A stretch of 54,527 nucleotides of DNA. Origin: Rhizobium sp. ASV8. Its GTDB lineage: Bacteria; Pseudomonadota; Alphaproteobacteria; Rhizobiales; Rhizobiaceae. A program made the translations under genes and the position numbers. A model generated the notes under the pieces. That model was not told the DNA's origin. It saw only the letters and a program-made list of their open reading frames with translations, and did no database searches. This document shows positions 24,995 through 34,016 of this stretch, piece by piece. Within the stretch, counting starts at the first letter, position 1. The number at the start of each line of letters is the position of its first letter. The stretch is taken from positions 1 through 54,527 of the forward strand of contig NZ_JAELUG010000033.1 in NCBI RefSeq assembly GCF_016429255.1, in the 5' to 3' direction.

Positions 24995-25148
24995 GCGATT
25001 CCGGACGGAAAACCGCTGCGCACTTTTCCTGGAATTGCTCCAAAGTATCGGCCCGAAAATCGGAATCGATTTTCGGAAAGCCTGATGCGCAGATTCAAGG
25101 AGATAGAGCGACCTTCGTGTTTCCGAAAGGAAGCACGAAGGTCGCTCT
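24995..25148. repeat. Composite repeat: R (inverted) plus Q copy 3
   Basis: Repeat R in reverse (24995-25041) followed by Q: stem CCGAAAATCG (25053-25062) with CGATTTTCGG (25067-25076), then a long hairpin of 20-bp arms (25105-25124 with 25129-25148, one G-T wobble) and a GAAA tetraloop. The last arm overlaps the stop codon of the nitronate monooxygenase gene. Confidence 0.85.
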
Positions 25149-26196
25149 AATCAAAAAGGCGCTCGATCAGATCGGCAGCCTTGCCCTGCCAGAGCTCGCC
25201 CTTGCCGGTTCCCGACCACAGAGACAGAAAGTCCGGCGATCCCTTCGCAGTCGATGCGCCGCGCATATCGCGCGTGAACTTGTTCTGCGCCGGAAAGGGA
25301 AGAATGCCTTCCGGCTTTCGATCCATTTCGTCCATGAAGCGGTTTTCGATGCCGCGGGCGAAGCGGCCGGAGAAGGCGCGCGTTGTCCGCGTTCTGCGCT
25401 CCGATGCTTCGAGAAGCTTCTTGCGATAGGGCGCCGATGTTCCAGCTTCCGCGCAGGCCAGAAAGGCCGTGCCCATCTGGACGGCCTGCGCTCCTGCCGT
25501 GAGCGCCGCCCGCACATCTTCTGCCGTCATAAGGCCGCCTGCCGCGATCAGCGGTACGTGGATGGCGCCGACGCACTGCGCCAGAAGATCGCGAAGACCG
25601 ATTTCAGAATCCGCCGCCTTGGCATCGAAAATACCGCGATGGCCGCCAGCCTCGAAGCCCTGCAGCGTAACGGCATCCACACCACTCTCTTCCAACGCCC
25701 TCGCCTCATCGAGCGTCGTCGCCGTGCCGATCAGTGGAATACCGGCCTTTTTCACCTCGCGCACATGATCGACCGGTAGCAGGCCGAAGACGAAACTGAA
25801 GCACGCGGGCTTGAGGCGCAGCACGGTTTCGAACTGTGTATCGAAATCCTCTTCATAGGGAAGAGCAAGCTGCGGCGAGGCCAGCTCGAGCTCGCGCCGA
25901 TACACGGCGGTTGCCTCTATTGCCCGTTCGAGCCGATCGGGCGTGACTTCGGCTATGCCATGCGGAACGAACAGATTGATCGCGCAAGGCTTGTCGGTTC
26001 GCTGGCGGACCTGCGCGGCAAAGGTTTCTATGGCGGCGCTATTGGAATAGGCGCCTCCCATAGCGCCAAGCGCTCCCGCAGCCGAGGCCGATGCTACGAG
26101 GTCGACAGACGACGGGCCGCCCGCCATCGGGGCGACGATCAATGGATGCTTCAAACCAAGCTTTTGAAAAAGATTGCTGTCCTTGGGGGCAGACAT
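25147..26196 (-). CDS. Nitronate monooxygenase-family flavoprotein
   Basis: 349 residues, FMN-binding TIM barrel. N-terminal HPLIVAPMAGGPS, catalytic histidine motif FEAGGHRG, then IAAGGLMTAEDV and QMGTAFLACAEA. Nitronate monooxygenases oxidise propionate 3-nitronate and related toxic nitronates; enoyl-ACP reductase FabK is the other relative, but the motif order fits class II-like NMO. Its TAG stop forms part of a 20-bp-arm hairpin. Upstream (26197-26363) lies a fragment of repeat R. Confidence 0.85.
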   Translation of the reverse strand: MSAPKDSNLFQKLGLKHPLIVAPMAGGPSSVDLVASASAAGALGAMGGAYSNSAAIETFAAQVRQRTDKPCAINLFVPHGIAEVTPDRLERAIEATAVYRRELELASPQLALPYEEDFDTQFETVLRLKPACFSFVFGLLPVDHVREVKKAGIPLIGTATTLDEARALEESGVDAVTLQGFEAGGHRGIFDAKAADSEIGLRDLLAQCVGAIHVPLIAAGGLMTAEDVRAALTAGAQAVQMGTAFLACAEAGTSAPYRKKLLEASERRTRTTRAFSGRFARGIENRFMDEMDRKPEGILPFPAQNKFTRDMRGASTAKGSPDFLSLWSGTGKGELWQGKAADLIERLFD

Positions 26197-26363
26197 GTCC
26201 GTTTTCCTTTCAGGAATGTCTGTTTCGATCTCAACCCAACATAGGCATTGCCCGATCGCTTGCCAGAGCGAATCCAGGAAAAGTGCAACACAGCCCTTTG
26301 CCTCGCTTTTCGCAAAAGCGAACGAATAGAATGATTTAGAAGGTGGATGAGGCTTTGTCCGCT

Positions 26364-27287
26364 CTAAGAGCGACCAAGCGCCGCGGTACGGGCCTCAATG
26401 GCCGTCACTACCGACACCATATCCAGCCTGCCATTGCCAAGTTCGACACTCTCGCCATAGAGCGCACGGCAAACATCGAGAACCGGCGAGGCCATGCCGG
26501 CGGCGCGAGCCGCATGTGCAATCAGATTTGTACTGTTGAACGCATCGGCCGTGGCCGCCTGCACTGAAAAATCACGGGCAACGAGCTTTGGAATTTTCAC
26601 GCGCGTCAGGTCGCTCGCCATCGGTCCGGAATCGATGGCAGCCTGAAAAGTCTTGAGGTCGAGCCCGTTCTGCTCGGCAAAATGCGCCGCTTCGGCAAGC
26701 CCTGCCAGCATCGTGCAAAGGTAGAGATTGACGGTAAGCTTCATCAGCAATGCATTGCCGACCGGGCCGCAGAGGATGGTTTCGCGGCACATGGGCGCAA
26801 GCACCGGGCGTACCTCTGCAACCGTCTCCTCATCGCCGCCGAGCAGCGCGACGAGCTGCGCCGTTTCCGCAGGCTTCCTCGAACCCGAAACCGGCGCTTC
26901 GACATAACGTCCGCCGGTATCGAGAATATCGGCAGCGAGCCCGCGCGAATAATCGGGCGAATTGGATCCCATCGAAACGACGATGTGCCCGGAAACCCGC
27001 TTCGCGAAGTCAGGCGTTCCCCGCCGTAGAACCGTATCCAGCACGGCCTCATTGACCAGCATCAGGATGATGATGCGGGCTCGCTCGAATACTTCCTCGA
27101 CACTAGCCGCAACGCCAGCGCCGGCCGCGCGTAACGGGTCGGCCGCTTCCGGCGAACGGTTCCAAACCACGAGCCTCGTGCCCGCTCTTGCAAGATTGAG
27201 GGCCATCGGCTGGCCCATGACGCCAAGACCGACAAAGCCGATCTCCTCGCCCGGCTCGACGCCGGGACGTTCGCTGACGTTGGTCAT
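26364..27287 (-). CDS. 3-hydroxyisobutyrate dehydrogenase-type oxidoreductase
   Basis: 307 residues of the beta-hydroxyacid dehydrogenase family: Rossmann motif GFVGLGVMGQPMALNL, substrate motif VEAPVSGSRKPAE and catalytic Lys in GNALLMKLTVNL. Members reduce or oxidise 3-hydroxyisobutyrate, tartronate semialdehyde or glyoxylate. ATG at 27287 chosen (GGAG 9 nt upstream) over 27329. Stop TAG is followed directly by AGCGG, as in other repeat-linked gene ends here. Substrate not assignable. Confidence 0.87.
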   Translation of the reverse strand: MTNVSERPGVEPGEEIGFVGLGVMGQPMALNLARAGTRLVVWNRSPEAADPLRAAGAGVAASVEEVFERARIIILMLVNEAVLDTVLRRGTPDFAKRVSGHIVVSMGSNSPDYSRGLAADILDTGGRYVEAPVSGSRKPAETAQLVALLGGDEETVAEVRPVLAPMCRETILCGPVGNALLMKLTVNLYLCTMLAGLAEAAHFAEQNGLDLKTFQAAIDSGPMASDLTRVKIPKLVARDFSVQAATADAFNSTNLIAHAARAAGMASPVLDVCRALYGESVELGNGRLDMVSVVTAIEARTAALGRS

Positions 27288-27419
27288 CACAACAACTCCG
27301 ATGTGTTTCGGGCGACTATGCGATCTCAAAAGTCAGGTTCCGGCGGGAGCGCCACATGCGCTTCCCGCCGGATGTCTATCGATCTCCGGTCTGACTGACA
27401 CGGATCAAGGGCTTTCCGC

Positions 27420-28517
27420 TTAGAACAGGCGGTCGAGCCACTCGTTCTTATCAGGCGCACGGCCGAACTGGATATCGGTCAACGCGGCCTTCAGACGGAG
27501 CGTGGTCGCCCCGGCATTGCCATCGCCGATCGTAAAGTTGTGCTTGCGGCCCTTCACCTTGCCGATCGGCGTCACGACTGCAGCCGTGCCGCAGGCGAAG
27601 GATTCGCGCAGACGCCCACTCTGAGCATCGGCCTGCCACTGCTCGATCGAATAGGGCTCTTCGCGAACGGTGAGACCCATGTCGCGTCCCAGCTTGATCA
27701 GCGAATCGCGGGTGATGCCCGGCAGGATCGTTCCCGTCAGCGGCGGCGTCTGCAGCGAGCCGTCGTCGAAGACGAAGAAGATGTTCATGCCACCAAGCTC
27801 TTCGATCCAGCGCTTTTCGACGGCATCGAGGAAGACAACCTGGTCGCAGCCTTCACGCTGGCCTTCGGCGAGCGCGGAGAGGCTTGCGGCATAATTGCCG
27901 CCGCACTTGGCTGCACCGGTGCCGCCGGGGGCAGCACGCGTGTAATTTTCGGAAACCCAAAGCGTAACCGCCGACGCACCGCCCTTGAAATAGGAGGCAA
28001 CGGGAGAGGCAATGACGCAGAAAAGGTAGTCGGTGGCCGGCCGTGTTCCGAGTGCGGATTCCGAGCCGATCATGAACGGGCGGAGGTAGAGCGAAGCACC
28101 TTCGGCGGTCGGGATCCACTCGCGATCGATCTTGACCAGTTCGCGGACGGACTCGACGAACAGTTTTTCCGACAGCGGCGGCATGGCCAGCCGCTCTGCC
28201 GAATTGTGGAAACGCTGCGCGTTGGCGCTCGGGCGGAAGAGCGCAGCACCGCCGTCAGGCAGGTGATAGGCCTTCATGCCTTCGAAAATTTCCTGAGCGT
28301 AATGGAGCACCACGGTCGCAGGATCGAGAGCCAGCGCCTTGCGCGCCTCGATCTTGGCATCGTGCCAGCCGCGGTCCTGCGAATAGCGGATCGTCACCAT
28401 GTGATCGGTGAATACGCGGCCGAAACCCGGATTCTGCAGCAGGGCTTCACGCTCGCTGGCCGTTGCGGGGTTGGAATTTTTCTGAATGTCGAACGTCAGT
28501 GTGTCGCCGTTACTCAT
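27420..28517 (-). CDS. ilvE: Branched-chain amino acid aminotransferase
   Basis: 365 residues, PLP fold type IV, group II BCAT. Seen: LHYAQEIFEGMKAY, PLP lysine in TGAAKCGGNYAAS, EELGGMNIFFVF and GTILPGITRDS. Catalyses the last step of Leu, Ile and Val synthesis or the first of their breakdown. ATG at 28517 preceded by GGAGGAG. Monocistronic; the 284-bp upstream gap carries repeat P. Confidence 0.95.
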   Translation of the reverse strand: MSNGDTLTFDIQKNSNPATASEREALLQNPGFGRVFTDHMVTIRYSQDRGWHDAKIEARKALALDPATVVLHYAQEIFEGMKAYHLPDGGAALFRPSANAQRFHNSAERLAMPPLSEKLFVESVRELVKIDREWIPTAEGASLYLRPFMIGSESALGTRPATDYLFCVIASPVASYFKGGASAVTLWVSENYTRAAPGGTGAAKCGGNYAASLSALAEGQREGCDQVVFLDAVEKRWIEELGGMNIFFVFDDGSLQTPPLTGTILPGITRDSLIKLGRDMGLTVREEPYSIEQWQADAQSGRLRESFACGTAAVVTPIGKVKGRKHNFTIGDGNAGATTLRLKAALTDIQFGRAPDKNEWLDRLF

Positions 28518-28680
28518 GGCTCCTCCAATGCTTTATTTGTCGCGGCTTTCGCCGCCCATCTCCCGAAAGAAGATTTAAACCAAATCGGGTGGTATTTGAT
28601 TGCGTTTACGCCTGTTGCCGCGCAAGTTTAAGAGCGCTTCGCATAAATTTTCGACCGGAATCGTTATTTTTTCGGCGAAC

Positions 28681-28771
28681 GCATGTCGCACAAAAGCGTT
28701 GCGCGGCTTTGCGACAACGACATGCGCAAAATAAAGAGCCAAAGCTGGTCCGAGAGATCGCGATACGCTTT
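28681..28771. repeat. Palindromic repeat P, copy 2
   Basis: GCATGTCG (28681-28688) to CGACATGC (28718-28725), then AAAGCTGG to GATCGCGATACGCTTT (28741-28771). Same order and orientation as 13791-13896. Lies between ilvE and the amine oxidase gene. Confidence 0.75.
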
Positions 28772-28801
28772 GAACGCGTCACTCCTTTCACCAAGTCCAG
28801 A

Positions 28802-30064
28802 TCATAGCGCCTGCGCCACCGCTTCAGCCGCCGCAACCCCGCTCTCATAGGCGCCGTGCGCCGTCGAGTATCGCGCCCGCGAACACGCCTCTCCGGCGAA
28901 GAACAGACGTTCGTTGCAGGGCGCGGCCAACACGCCGCGCAGATCGGAAGCTCCCGGAACAGCATAGGAATAGGACCCGCCGACAAAGGGCTCGCTCGCC
29001 CAGGACGACGCTGCCAAAGGCGAAAGTTTCGTTCCGACATCCCCACCGAAGACGCGCTTCAGCTGTTCCACCGAAAAGTCGAAGGCCGCCTCCACGCCCT
29101 GCCGTTCGAGATCGAACGCAAGGTCGCCGGCAAAATAGGCTTCGATTACCGGCGCCCCGAATGGTCTTAGTTGATAGGCGCCGGTGCGGCGATCCTGCCG
29201 CGACCCCATGACATGCGTATCCTCGGGGAACATGCCGGGCTCGGAGGTCTGGATGAAAAGCTTATTGGCCAGCCCGAGAGGCAAACGCGAAGCGGCCTCG
29301 ATCTTCTCCGGCAGCGGCGGCCAGAAGGCGATGCGCTCTGCGGCAAGGACACTGGTGGAGACGCAGACAACAACCGCCCTCGCTGTCAGCTCGCCTTTGG
29401 TCGTTGAAATCACGACATGATCGGCGCCGCTGTGGTCGATCCGGCTGACCTCAACGCCCAGAACGGTCGCCACCGGCAGGCCATAGGTAGCGACAAGCGT
29501 GCCGTAGCCCTGCTGAACGCGCCAGTCCGGGCCGGGGCCGGGGTCATAGCGGCCGAGATCGATCACTGAAGACTTGGGCAACTCGGCCCCGGTCATGAAC
29601 GCGCCGACAGCATAGATCCTTTCGCGCCACGGCTCGTCTACAGGCAGCATGGCCGAAAGATCGACGTCGCCAGCCCCATCATAGGCATCAACCCGCTCAA
29701 AAAATTCCGCCACCGCGCTTGCGGCCGCCTTCATTCCGGGATCGCCACGCTCGAGCTGCCGCCCGCCGTCGCTCCAGGGGGCCGGCGTGCGGTCGACCGT
29801 CAGGCCGATCTCCTCGGTGATCTTTGTCCAGGGATTGGTGCGCGCACCGTGCAGCCAGCCGCAGCCGAGGTCGAGCGCTACGCCACCCGCGCCGAAAGGA
29901 TGGACTGTACGCGCCCGCCCGCCGACCCGATCGGATGCTTCGAGGAGCACGATGGAAAGGTCGGGCCGAAGCGATTGCAGCCGCCGGGCGGCTCCGACGC
30001 CGGCAGCCCCGGCACCAATCACGGCGACGTCGACCTCGCCTCCCCTCCATGACCCGATGGGCAT
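28802..30064 (-). CDS. Flavin-containing amine oxidase-family protein
   Basis: 420 residues. N-terminal FAD motif VAVIGAGAAGVGAARRL, GGRARTV after it, and C-terminal LFFAGEACS for the flavin. Resembles monoamine or polyamine oxidases (PF01593). No signal peptide, so cytoplasmic. ATG at 30064 is chosen (GGGAAA 5-6 nt upstream) rather than a GTG at 30082. Substrate unknown; polyamines are possible given hss elsewhere in the window, but this is speculative. Confidence 0.87.
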   Translation of the reverse strand: MPIGSWRGGEVDVAVIGAGAAGVGAARRLQSLRPDLSIVLLEASDRVGGRARTVHPFGAGGVALDLGCGWLHGARTNPWTKITEEIGLTVDRTPAPWSDGGRQLERGDPGMKAAASAVAEFFERVDAYDGAGDVDLSAMLPVDEPWRERIYAVGAFMTGAELPKSSVIDLGRYDPGPGPDWRVQQGYGTLVATYGLPVATVLGVEVSRIDHSGADHVVISTTKGELTARAVVVCVSTSVLAAERIAFWPPLPEKIEAASRLPLGLANKLFIQTSEPGMFPEDTHVMGSRQDRRTGAYQLRPFGAPVIEAYFAGDLAFDLERQGVEAAFDFSVEQLKRVFGGDVGTKLSPLAASSWASEPFVGGSYSYAVPGASDLRGVLAAPCNERLFFAGEACSRARYSTAHGAYESGVAAAEAVAQAL

Positions 30065-30199
30065 TCCATTTCCCTTTCGCACACGCGCTTCACGATCTGT
30101 AGCTGACCCTCGCGCGGCATGTAAACGGCACTGGAGCTGTGCATACCAAATTGCCGCATTGAGATGCGGCTGCGAATGTCGTAGTTGCTTTGGGCAATA

Positions 30200-30616
30200 A
30201 TGGGGACAAACGTGCGGAAGCGAACCTTTGGGACAACGCAGTGGCTGGTGCGCATTCTATGCGCCTTTGCATTGCTGTCCGTCGGTTTTGCCCATCGCCC
30301 GGCCGTTTCGATAGCGGCCGAACCGACGCCGTTCGAACTCGCCCAATACCGCCTGCCCGACGGAACCCTGCCGATCATCTGCGTCACCGAAAGGACGGCG
30401 GACGGCAAGGAGCATAGCAAGGCCTATATGCCGGGATGCGAAGCATGCCGCATTTCCGCAGCCGCCCTGCTCCCCACCCCGCCCACGGATATCTGCGAAC
30501 ATCTCGCTTTTGTCCGTGACGATGTCGTCGTTGCCAAAAACGAGGCATTCCGCCGGCAGCTTTATCCGCCCAATAGCGGCCCGCGAGCACCCCCTACACT
30601 CCGAAGCTTCGCCTGA
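30200..30616 (+). CDS. DUF2946-like secreted protein with CxxC
   Basis: 138 residues: N-terminal hydrophobic signal (LVRILCAFALLSVGFA), then LPIICVTERTADGKEHS and MPGCEACRIS, a CxxC segment. This layout resembles DUF2946 proteins, often next to TonB receptors and copper genes. Here it precedes a PepSY protein and three copper-trafficking genes. ATG at 30200 is preferred over TTG at 30185. The following 265 bp (30617-30881) hold no gene I can support; a promoter for the PepSY gene is likely there. Confidence 0.6.
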   Translation: MGTNVRKRTFGTTQWLVRILCAFALLSVGFAHRPAVSIAAEPTPFELAQYRLPDGTLPIICVTERTADGKEHSKAYMPGCEACRISAAALLPTPPTDICEHLAFVRDDVVVAKNEAFRRQLYPPNSGPRAPPTLRSFA

Positions 30617-30881
30617 ACCCTGCGTCGCGGCCATGTCGTGACGCTTGTCGTCAATGGCGGCCGGACCATGCACGAGCGCTAGTCGTGCCGGCTGCGGGTA
30701 AGATGCCCTCCCGCCGATATTCAAATGCTCAGACGGATCGTCTCATAGCGGCTCCGCAGGCAACATCGGCACGAGCCGCGACCGATCGGTCGCATATCTC
30801 CCGCGGACAGGCATTTCTCCCGCAAATTGGGCCTCTTGCAAATCGGGTCATTCGCGCCGCCGCATCTTCGGGGAGTTCCCC

Positions 30882-32255
30882 ATGTCCGCCTTCACCGCGA
30901 CCGAGCCGAGCGCCGTCGCAGCCGATAACATCTCACTCTATCGCGCGATCTGGCGCTGGCATTTCTTCGCCGGCCTGCTCGTCATACCCTTCCTGCTCAA
31001 TCTGGCGATCACCGGATCCATCTATCTTTTCAAGGATCAGATCGCCGACACCTTCTATGCCCACCGTTACATTGTTGCCGATACCGGCGCGATGCTTCCG
31101 CCACAGGAGATCGTCGACGCTGCGCTGACGGCAATGCCGGGCGCCAAGGCGACGTCGTATCGGGAGCCTGCAGCCGGAGATCGATCCGCTATTGTGACGG
31201 TGTCGAAGGCCGGCCAATCGACGCTTGTCTACGTCAATCCGCACAATGGCGAGGTGCTCGGCTCGGTCGGCTCCAAGCAGGAGTTCAGCTGGGTCGTCAA
31301 ACGCATTCACAGTCTCGAATATTTCGGCACCTGGACCAACCGCATCATCGAAATCGTCGGCGGCTTCGCGCTGATGCTTGTCGTCACCGGTATCTATCTC
31401 TGGTGGCCTCGGCGCCAGACGGGCGGTGTCATGACGGTTCGCGGCACTCCGTCCCGCCGCGTCTTCTGGCGCGATCTGCACGCCGTGACCGGCGCGATCG
31501 CCGGCATCCTCATTTTCTTCCTGGCATTCACGGGCATGCCCTGGTCCGGCTATTGGGGCGCCAATGTCAACACCTGGCTGACGACAAACGACTTGGGAAC
31601 GCCGGCGGCAGTCTGGGACGATGTTCCCAAATCGACCAAAGTCACGCAGGATGTCGTCAGCCGTCCCGGCTGGATCGTCGAGAACGCTCCCGTTCCGCTT
31701 TCCGACACCGCTTCAGCTCAGTCCGCAAAGCCGATAGGCCTGAATGAGGCCGTCGGGATCATGCACGGATTGGGAATGATCGCCGGCGCAGATCTCGCGA
31801 TTCCGAGTGACGACACCGGCGTCTACACCGCCAGCCACTACTTCGGCGACCTCGGCAAGGAGCGCACCGTTCATATCGACCAGTACTCCGGCAAACCGCT
31901 GGTCGATATTTCCTTCGATCAATATCCGGCGCTCGGCAAAGCGATCGAATGGGGCATCAACGTCCATCAGGGACAGGAATGGGGCCTCTTCAACCAGTTG
32001 CTGATGCTGGCGACCTGCCTTGCCATCATCCTCAGCTGCATCACCGCCGTCATGATGTGGTGGAAGCGCCGCCCGATCGGCCGCCTAGGCGTGCCACCCA
32101 TGCCGCCGCAGAGGTCCGTCTACATCGGCCTGTGGCTGATCGCGATCGTCTTCGGCGCCGCCTTTCCGCTCACCGGCCTTGCCATCGTCGTGATGCTTCT
32201 GGTCGATCAAACCATCCTTCGCTTCGTGCCGCCGCTAAAGCGGTTCTTCTCATGA
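30882..32255 (+). CDS. PepSY-associated membrane protein
   Basis: 457 residues with four main membrane segments (about 27-48, 155-178, 206-228 and 370-395, with a further hydrophobic C-terminal part) and periplasmic PepSY domains between them. Begins with LYRAIWRWHFFAGLLVIPFL, typical of the family; GTWTNRIIEIVGGFALML and LHAVTGAIAGILIFFLAFTG follow. Such proteins occur with siderophore or copper uptake genes and may reduce or handle metals at the membrane. GGGGAG precedes the ATG. First of four consecutive copper-type genes. Confidence 0.85.
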   Translation: MSAFTATEPSAVAADNISLYRAIWRWHFFAGLLVIPFLLNLAITGSIYLFKDQIADTFYAHRYIVADTGAMLPPQEIVDAALTAMPGAKATSYREPAAGDRSAIVTVSKAGQSTLVYVNPHNGEVLGSVGSKQEFSWVVKRIHSLEYFGTWTNRIIEIVGGFALMLVVTGIYLWWPRRQTGGVMTVRGTPSRRVFWRDLHAVTGAIAGILIFFLAFTGMPWSGYWGANVNTWLTTNDLGTPAAVWDDVPKSTKVTQDVVSRPGWIVENAPVPLSDTASAQSAKPIGLNEAVGIMHGLGMIAGADLAIPSDDTGVYTASHYFGDLGKERTVHIDQYSGKPLVDISFDQYPALGKAIEWGINVHQGQEWGLFNQLLMLATCLAIILSCITAVMMWWKRRPIGRLGVPPMPPQRSVYIGLWLIAIVFGAAFPLTGLAIVVMLLVDQTILRFVPPLKRFFS

Positions 32256-32311
32256 AAGGCTGCGCGGCAGCATTTGCCGCGCGGCATCCAGATCCCCAGA
32301 GGAAACCGATC

Positions 32312-32809
32312 ATGAACCGATTTATCAGCTCTTTCATTGCCGTCAGCCTCTGCCTCGCCGCTCCGGGGCTGGCTTGCGCCGCCGACGTAACGCTCGGAAA
32401 TCTCAAGATAGCCGACCCCTACGCCCGCGCCATGGTGCCGGGCGCCGAAGTCGGCGGTGGTTATCTGACGATCACCAATAGCGGCAAGACCGAAGACCGG
32501 TTGGTCTCGGCAACGTCATCGCGAGCGGTCAAGGTCGAGATCCACGAGATGAAAATGGACAAGGACGTCATGGTCATGCGCAAGCTCGAAAACGGCTTGC
32601 CGCTACCGGCCGGCAAGAGCGTCCAGCTCAAGCCCGGCAGCTACCACGTGATGTTCATGGATGTCGTCGATCCGTTCAAACAGGGCGAGACGATCAAAGC
32701 GAGGCTGACCTTCGAGAAGGCTGGATCGATCGATGTCGATTTCCCCGTCGGATCGGCGATTGCCAAGAAGGCCGGCAATGGAGGCGATCATGCCAACGCA
32801 GCTGAATGA
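32312..32809 (+). CDS. Periplasmic copper chaperone PCu(A)C
   Basis: 165 residues, signal peptide with cleavage near ACAAD, then the DUF461/PCu(A)C beta-barrel. The copper ligands are visible: HEMKM at the first site and HVMFM about 35 residues later, with Met residues between (VMVMRK). Delivers Cu(I) to cytochrome oxidase CuA or to SCO proteins. AGAGGAAA upstream of the ATG at 32312. Directly followed by a SCO1 gene, its usual partner. Confidence 0.93.
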   Translation: MNRFISSFIAVSLCLAAPGLACAADVTLGNLKIADPYARAMVPGAEVGGGYLTITNSGKTEDRLVSATSSRAVKVEIHEMKMDKDVMVMRKLENGLPLPAGKSVQLKPGSYHVMFMDVVDPFKQGETIKARLTFEKAGSIDVDFPVGSAIAKKAGNGGDHANAAE

Positions 32810-32858
32810 ACGGCGCAGCACCAGCCGCATCTCCCTTCACAGCGGAAAGGAGAAGCCG

Positions 32859-33452
32859 ATGTTCACAAAAGAGTGGTCGATCCCGGCGATCCTGACTGTC
32901 TTCCTGCTCGGCGTCTGTGGCCTGATCGCCTATTTCACCTGGAGCCTCATTCCGCCGGCAACGGCTGCGGAAAGCCATATGGGCGGACCGTTCAATTTGA
33001 TCGATGACCGCGGCCGGCCCATCACCGAGCAGGCGCTCAAGGGCCATCCGTCGTTGATCTACTTCGGCTATACTCACTGCCCCGATGTCTGCCCGACGAC
33101 GCTGTTCGAGATGGCTGGCTGGTTCAAGACGCTAGGCCCCGAAGCGGATAGGCTGAAGGCCTATTTCTTCTCCGTGGATCCCGAGCGCGACACGCCTGAT
33201 GTCATGCACAAGTACACCGGCAATTTCACCGATCGCATCACCGGCGTTACCGGCGATACCGCGGAAATGCAGAAGGCCATCAAAGCGTGGCGCATCTATG
33301 CCAAGAAGGTGCCCTCTCCTGGCGGCGATTACACCATGGACCACACCGCCTCCGTTCTGCTCGTGGATGCGGACGGCAATCTGCGCAGCCTGATTGCCTA
33401 TGGGGAAGACGAGGGGGTCGCGCTGCAAAAGATCCGCAACCTTCTGAAATAA
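32859..33452 (+). CDS. SCO1/SenC-family copper protein
   Basis: 197 residues, one N-terminal helix (about 10-30), thioredoxin-like domain. Copper ligands: CPDVC in YFGYTHCPDVCPTT and His in MDHTAS. Function: copper delivery and thiol redox in CuA assembly of cytochrome oxidase. ATG at 32859 has a strong AAGGAGA site; in-frame upstream codons overlap the PCu(A)C gene and are rejected. No cytochrome oxidase genes are in the window. Confidence 0.93.
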   Translation: MFTKEWSIPAILTVFLLGVCGLIAYFTWSLIPPATAAESHMGGPFNLIDDRGRPITEQALKGHPSLIYFGYTHCPDVCPTTLFEMAGWFKTLGPEADRLKAYFFSVDPERDTPDVMHKYTGNFTDRITGVTGDTAEMQKAIKAWRIYAKKVPSPGGDYTMDHTASVLLVDADGNLRSLIAYGEDEGVALQKIRNLLK

Positions 33453-33575
33453 GCGGCCAAGGGCCGTTCGTATCGATCCCGTCGGCGCAATCCGAACGGA
33501 TATTACCGGCGACTTCGATCGCCAGCAAACAGGCCGTAGCCGCTGCTGCAGCTCACAACCCGAAAGGAAAACGAC

Positions 33576-33944
33576 ATGCCCCGGATGAAGACGCTAGTGC
33601 TTGCAACGTTCGCCGTCAGCCTCGCGCTTGCAGGCCAGGCCCTGGCACATGCACACCTTAAGACCTCGGCCCCCGCCGCAGACAGTGCCGTGAAGCAGGC
33701 GCCCTCGGAACTCGACCTCACCTTCACCGAGAGCCTCAACCTGAAATTCAGCGGCGTGACCGTAACCGGTCCCGATAAGAAAGCCGTGAAGACGGGCACG
33801 TCCTCGCTGATGGATGCCGACAAGACGCTGATGGTTCCCGTAAGCGACAAGCTCGCACCCGGAAAATACACGGTCGATTGGCATGTGCTCTCGACGGATG
33901 GTCACAAGACCAACGGCACTTATACCTTCACCATCGCCCCCTGA
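33576..33944 (+). CDS. copC: CopC/YobA-family copper-binding protein
   Basis: 122 residues. Signal peptide cut before HAHLKTSAPA; the new N-terminal His is the Cu(II) ligand in CopC proteins, and a C-terminal DWHVLSTDGHKTNG carries the other histidines. Periplasmic copper binding. AGGAAA upstream. No CopD membrane gene follows, so it is a stand-alone CopC ending the copper cluster. Confidence 0.92.
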   Translation: MPRMKTLVLATFAVSLALAGQALAHAHLKTSAPAADSAVKQAPSELDLTFTESLNLKFSGVTVTGPDKKAVKTGTSSLMDADKTLMVPVSDKLAPGKYTVDWHVLSTDGHKTNGTYTFTIAP

Positions 33945-34016
33945 TCGGGCAGGTCCGGGGCGGCCGGCGGCCGCTCCGGAAACATCCGGCCAATAAGGAG
34001 GATCGGACGCGGTCCG

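Noticed and set aside
30617..30881. Short open frames between the DUF2946-like and PepSY genes
   Set aside because: Arg- and Ser-rich frames with no ribosome binding site or family match; one runs out of frame into the PepSY gene.
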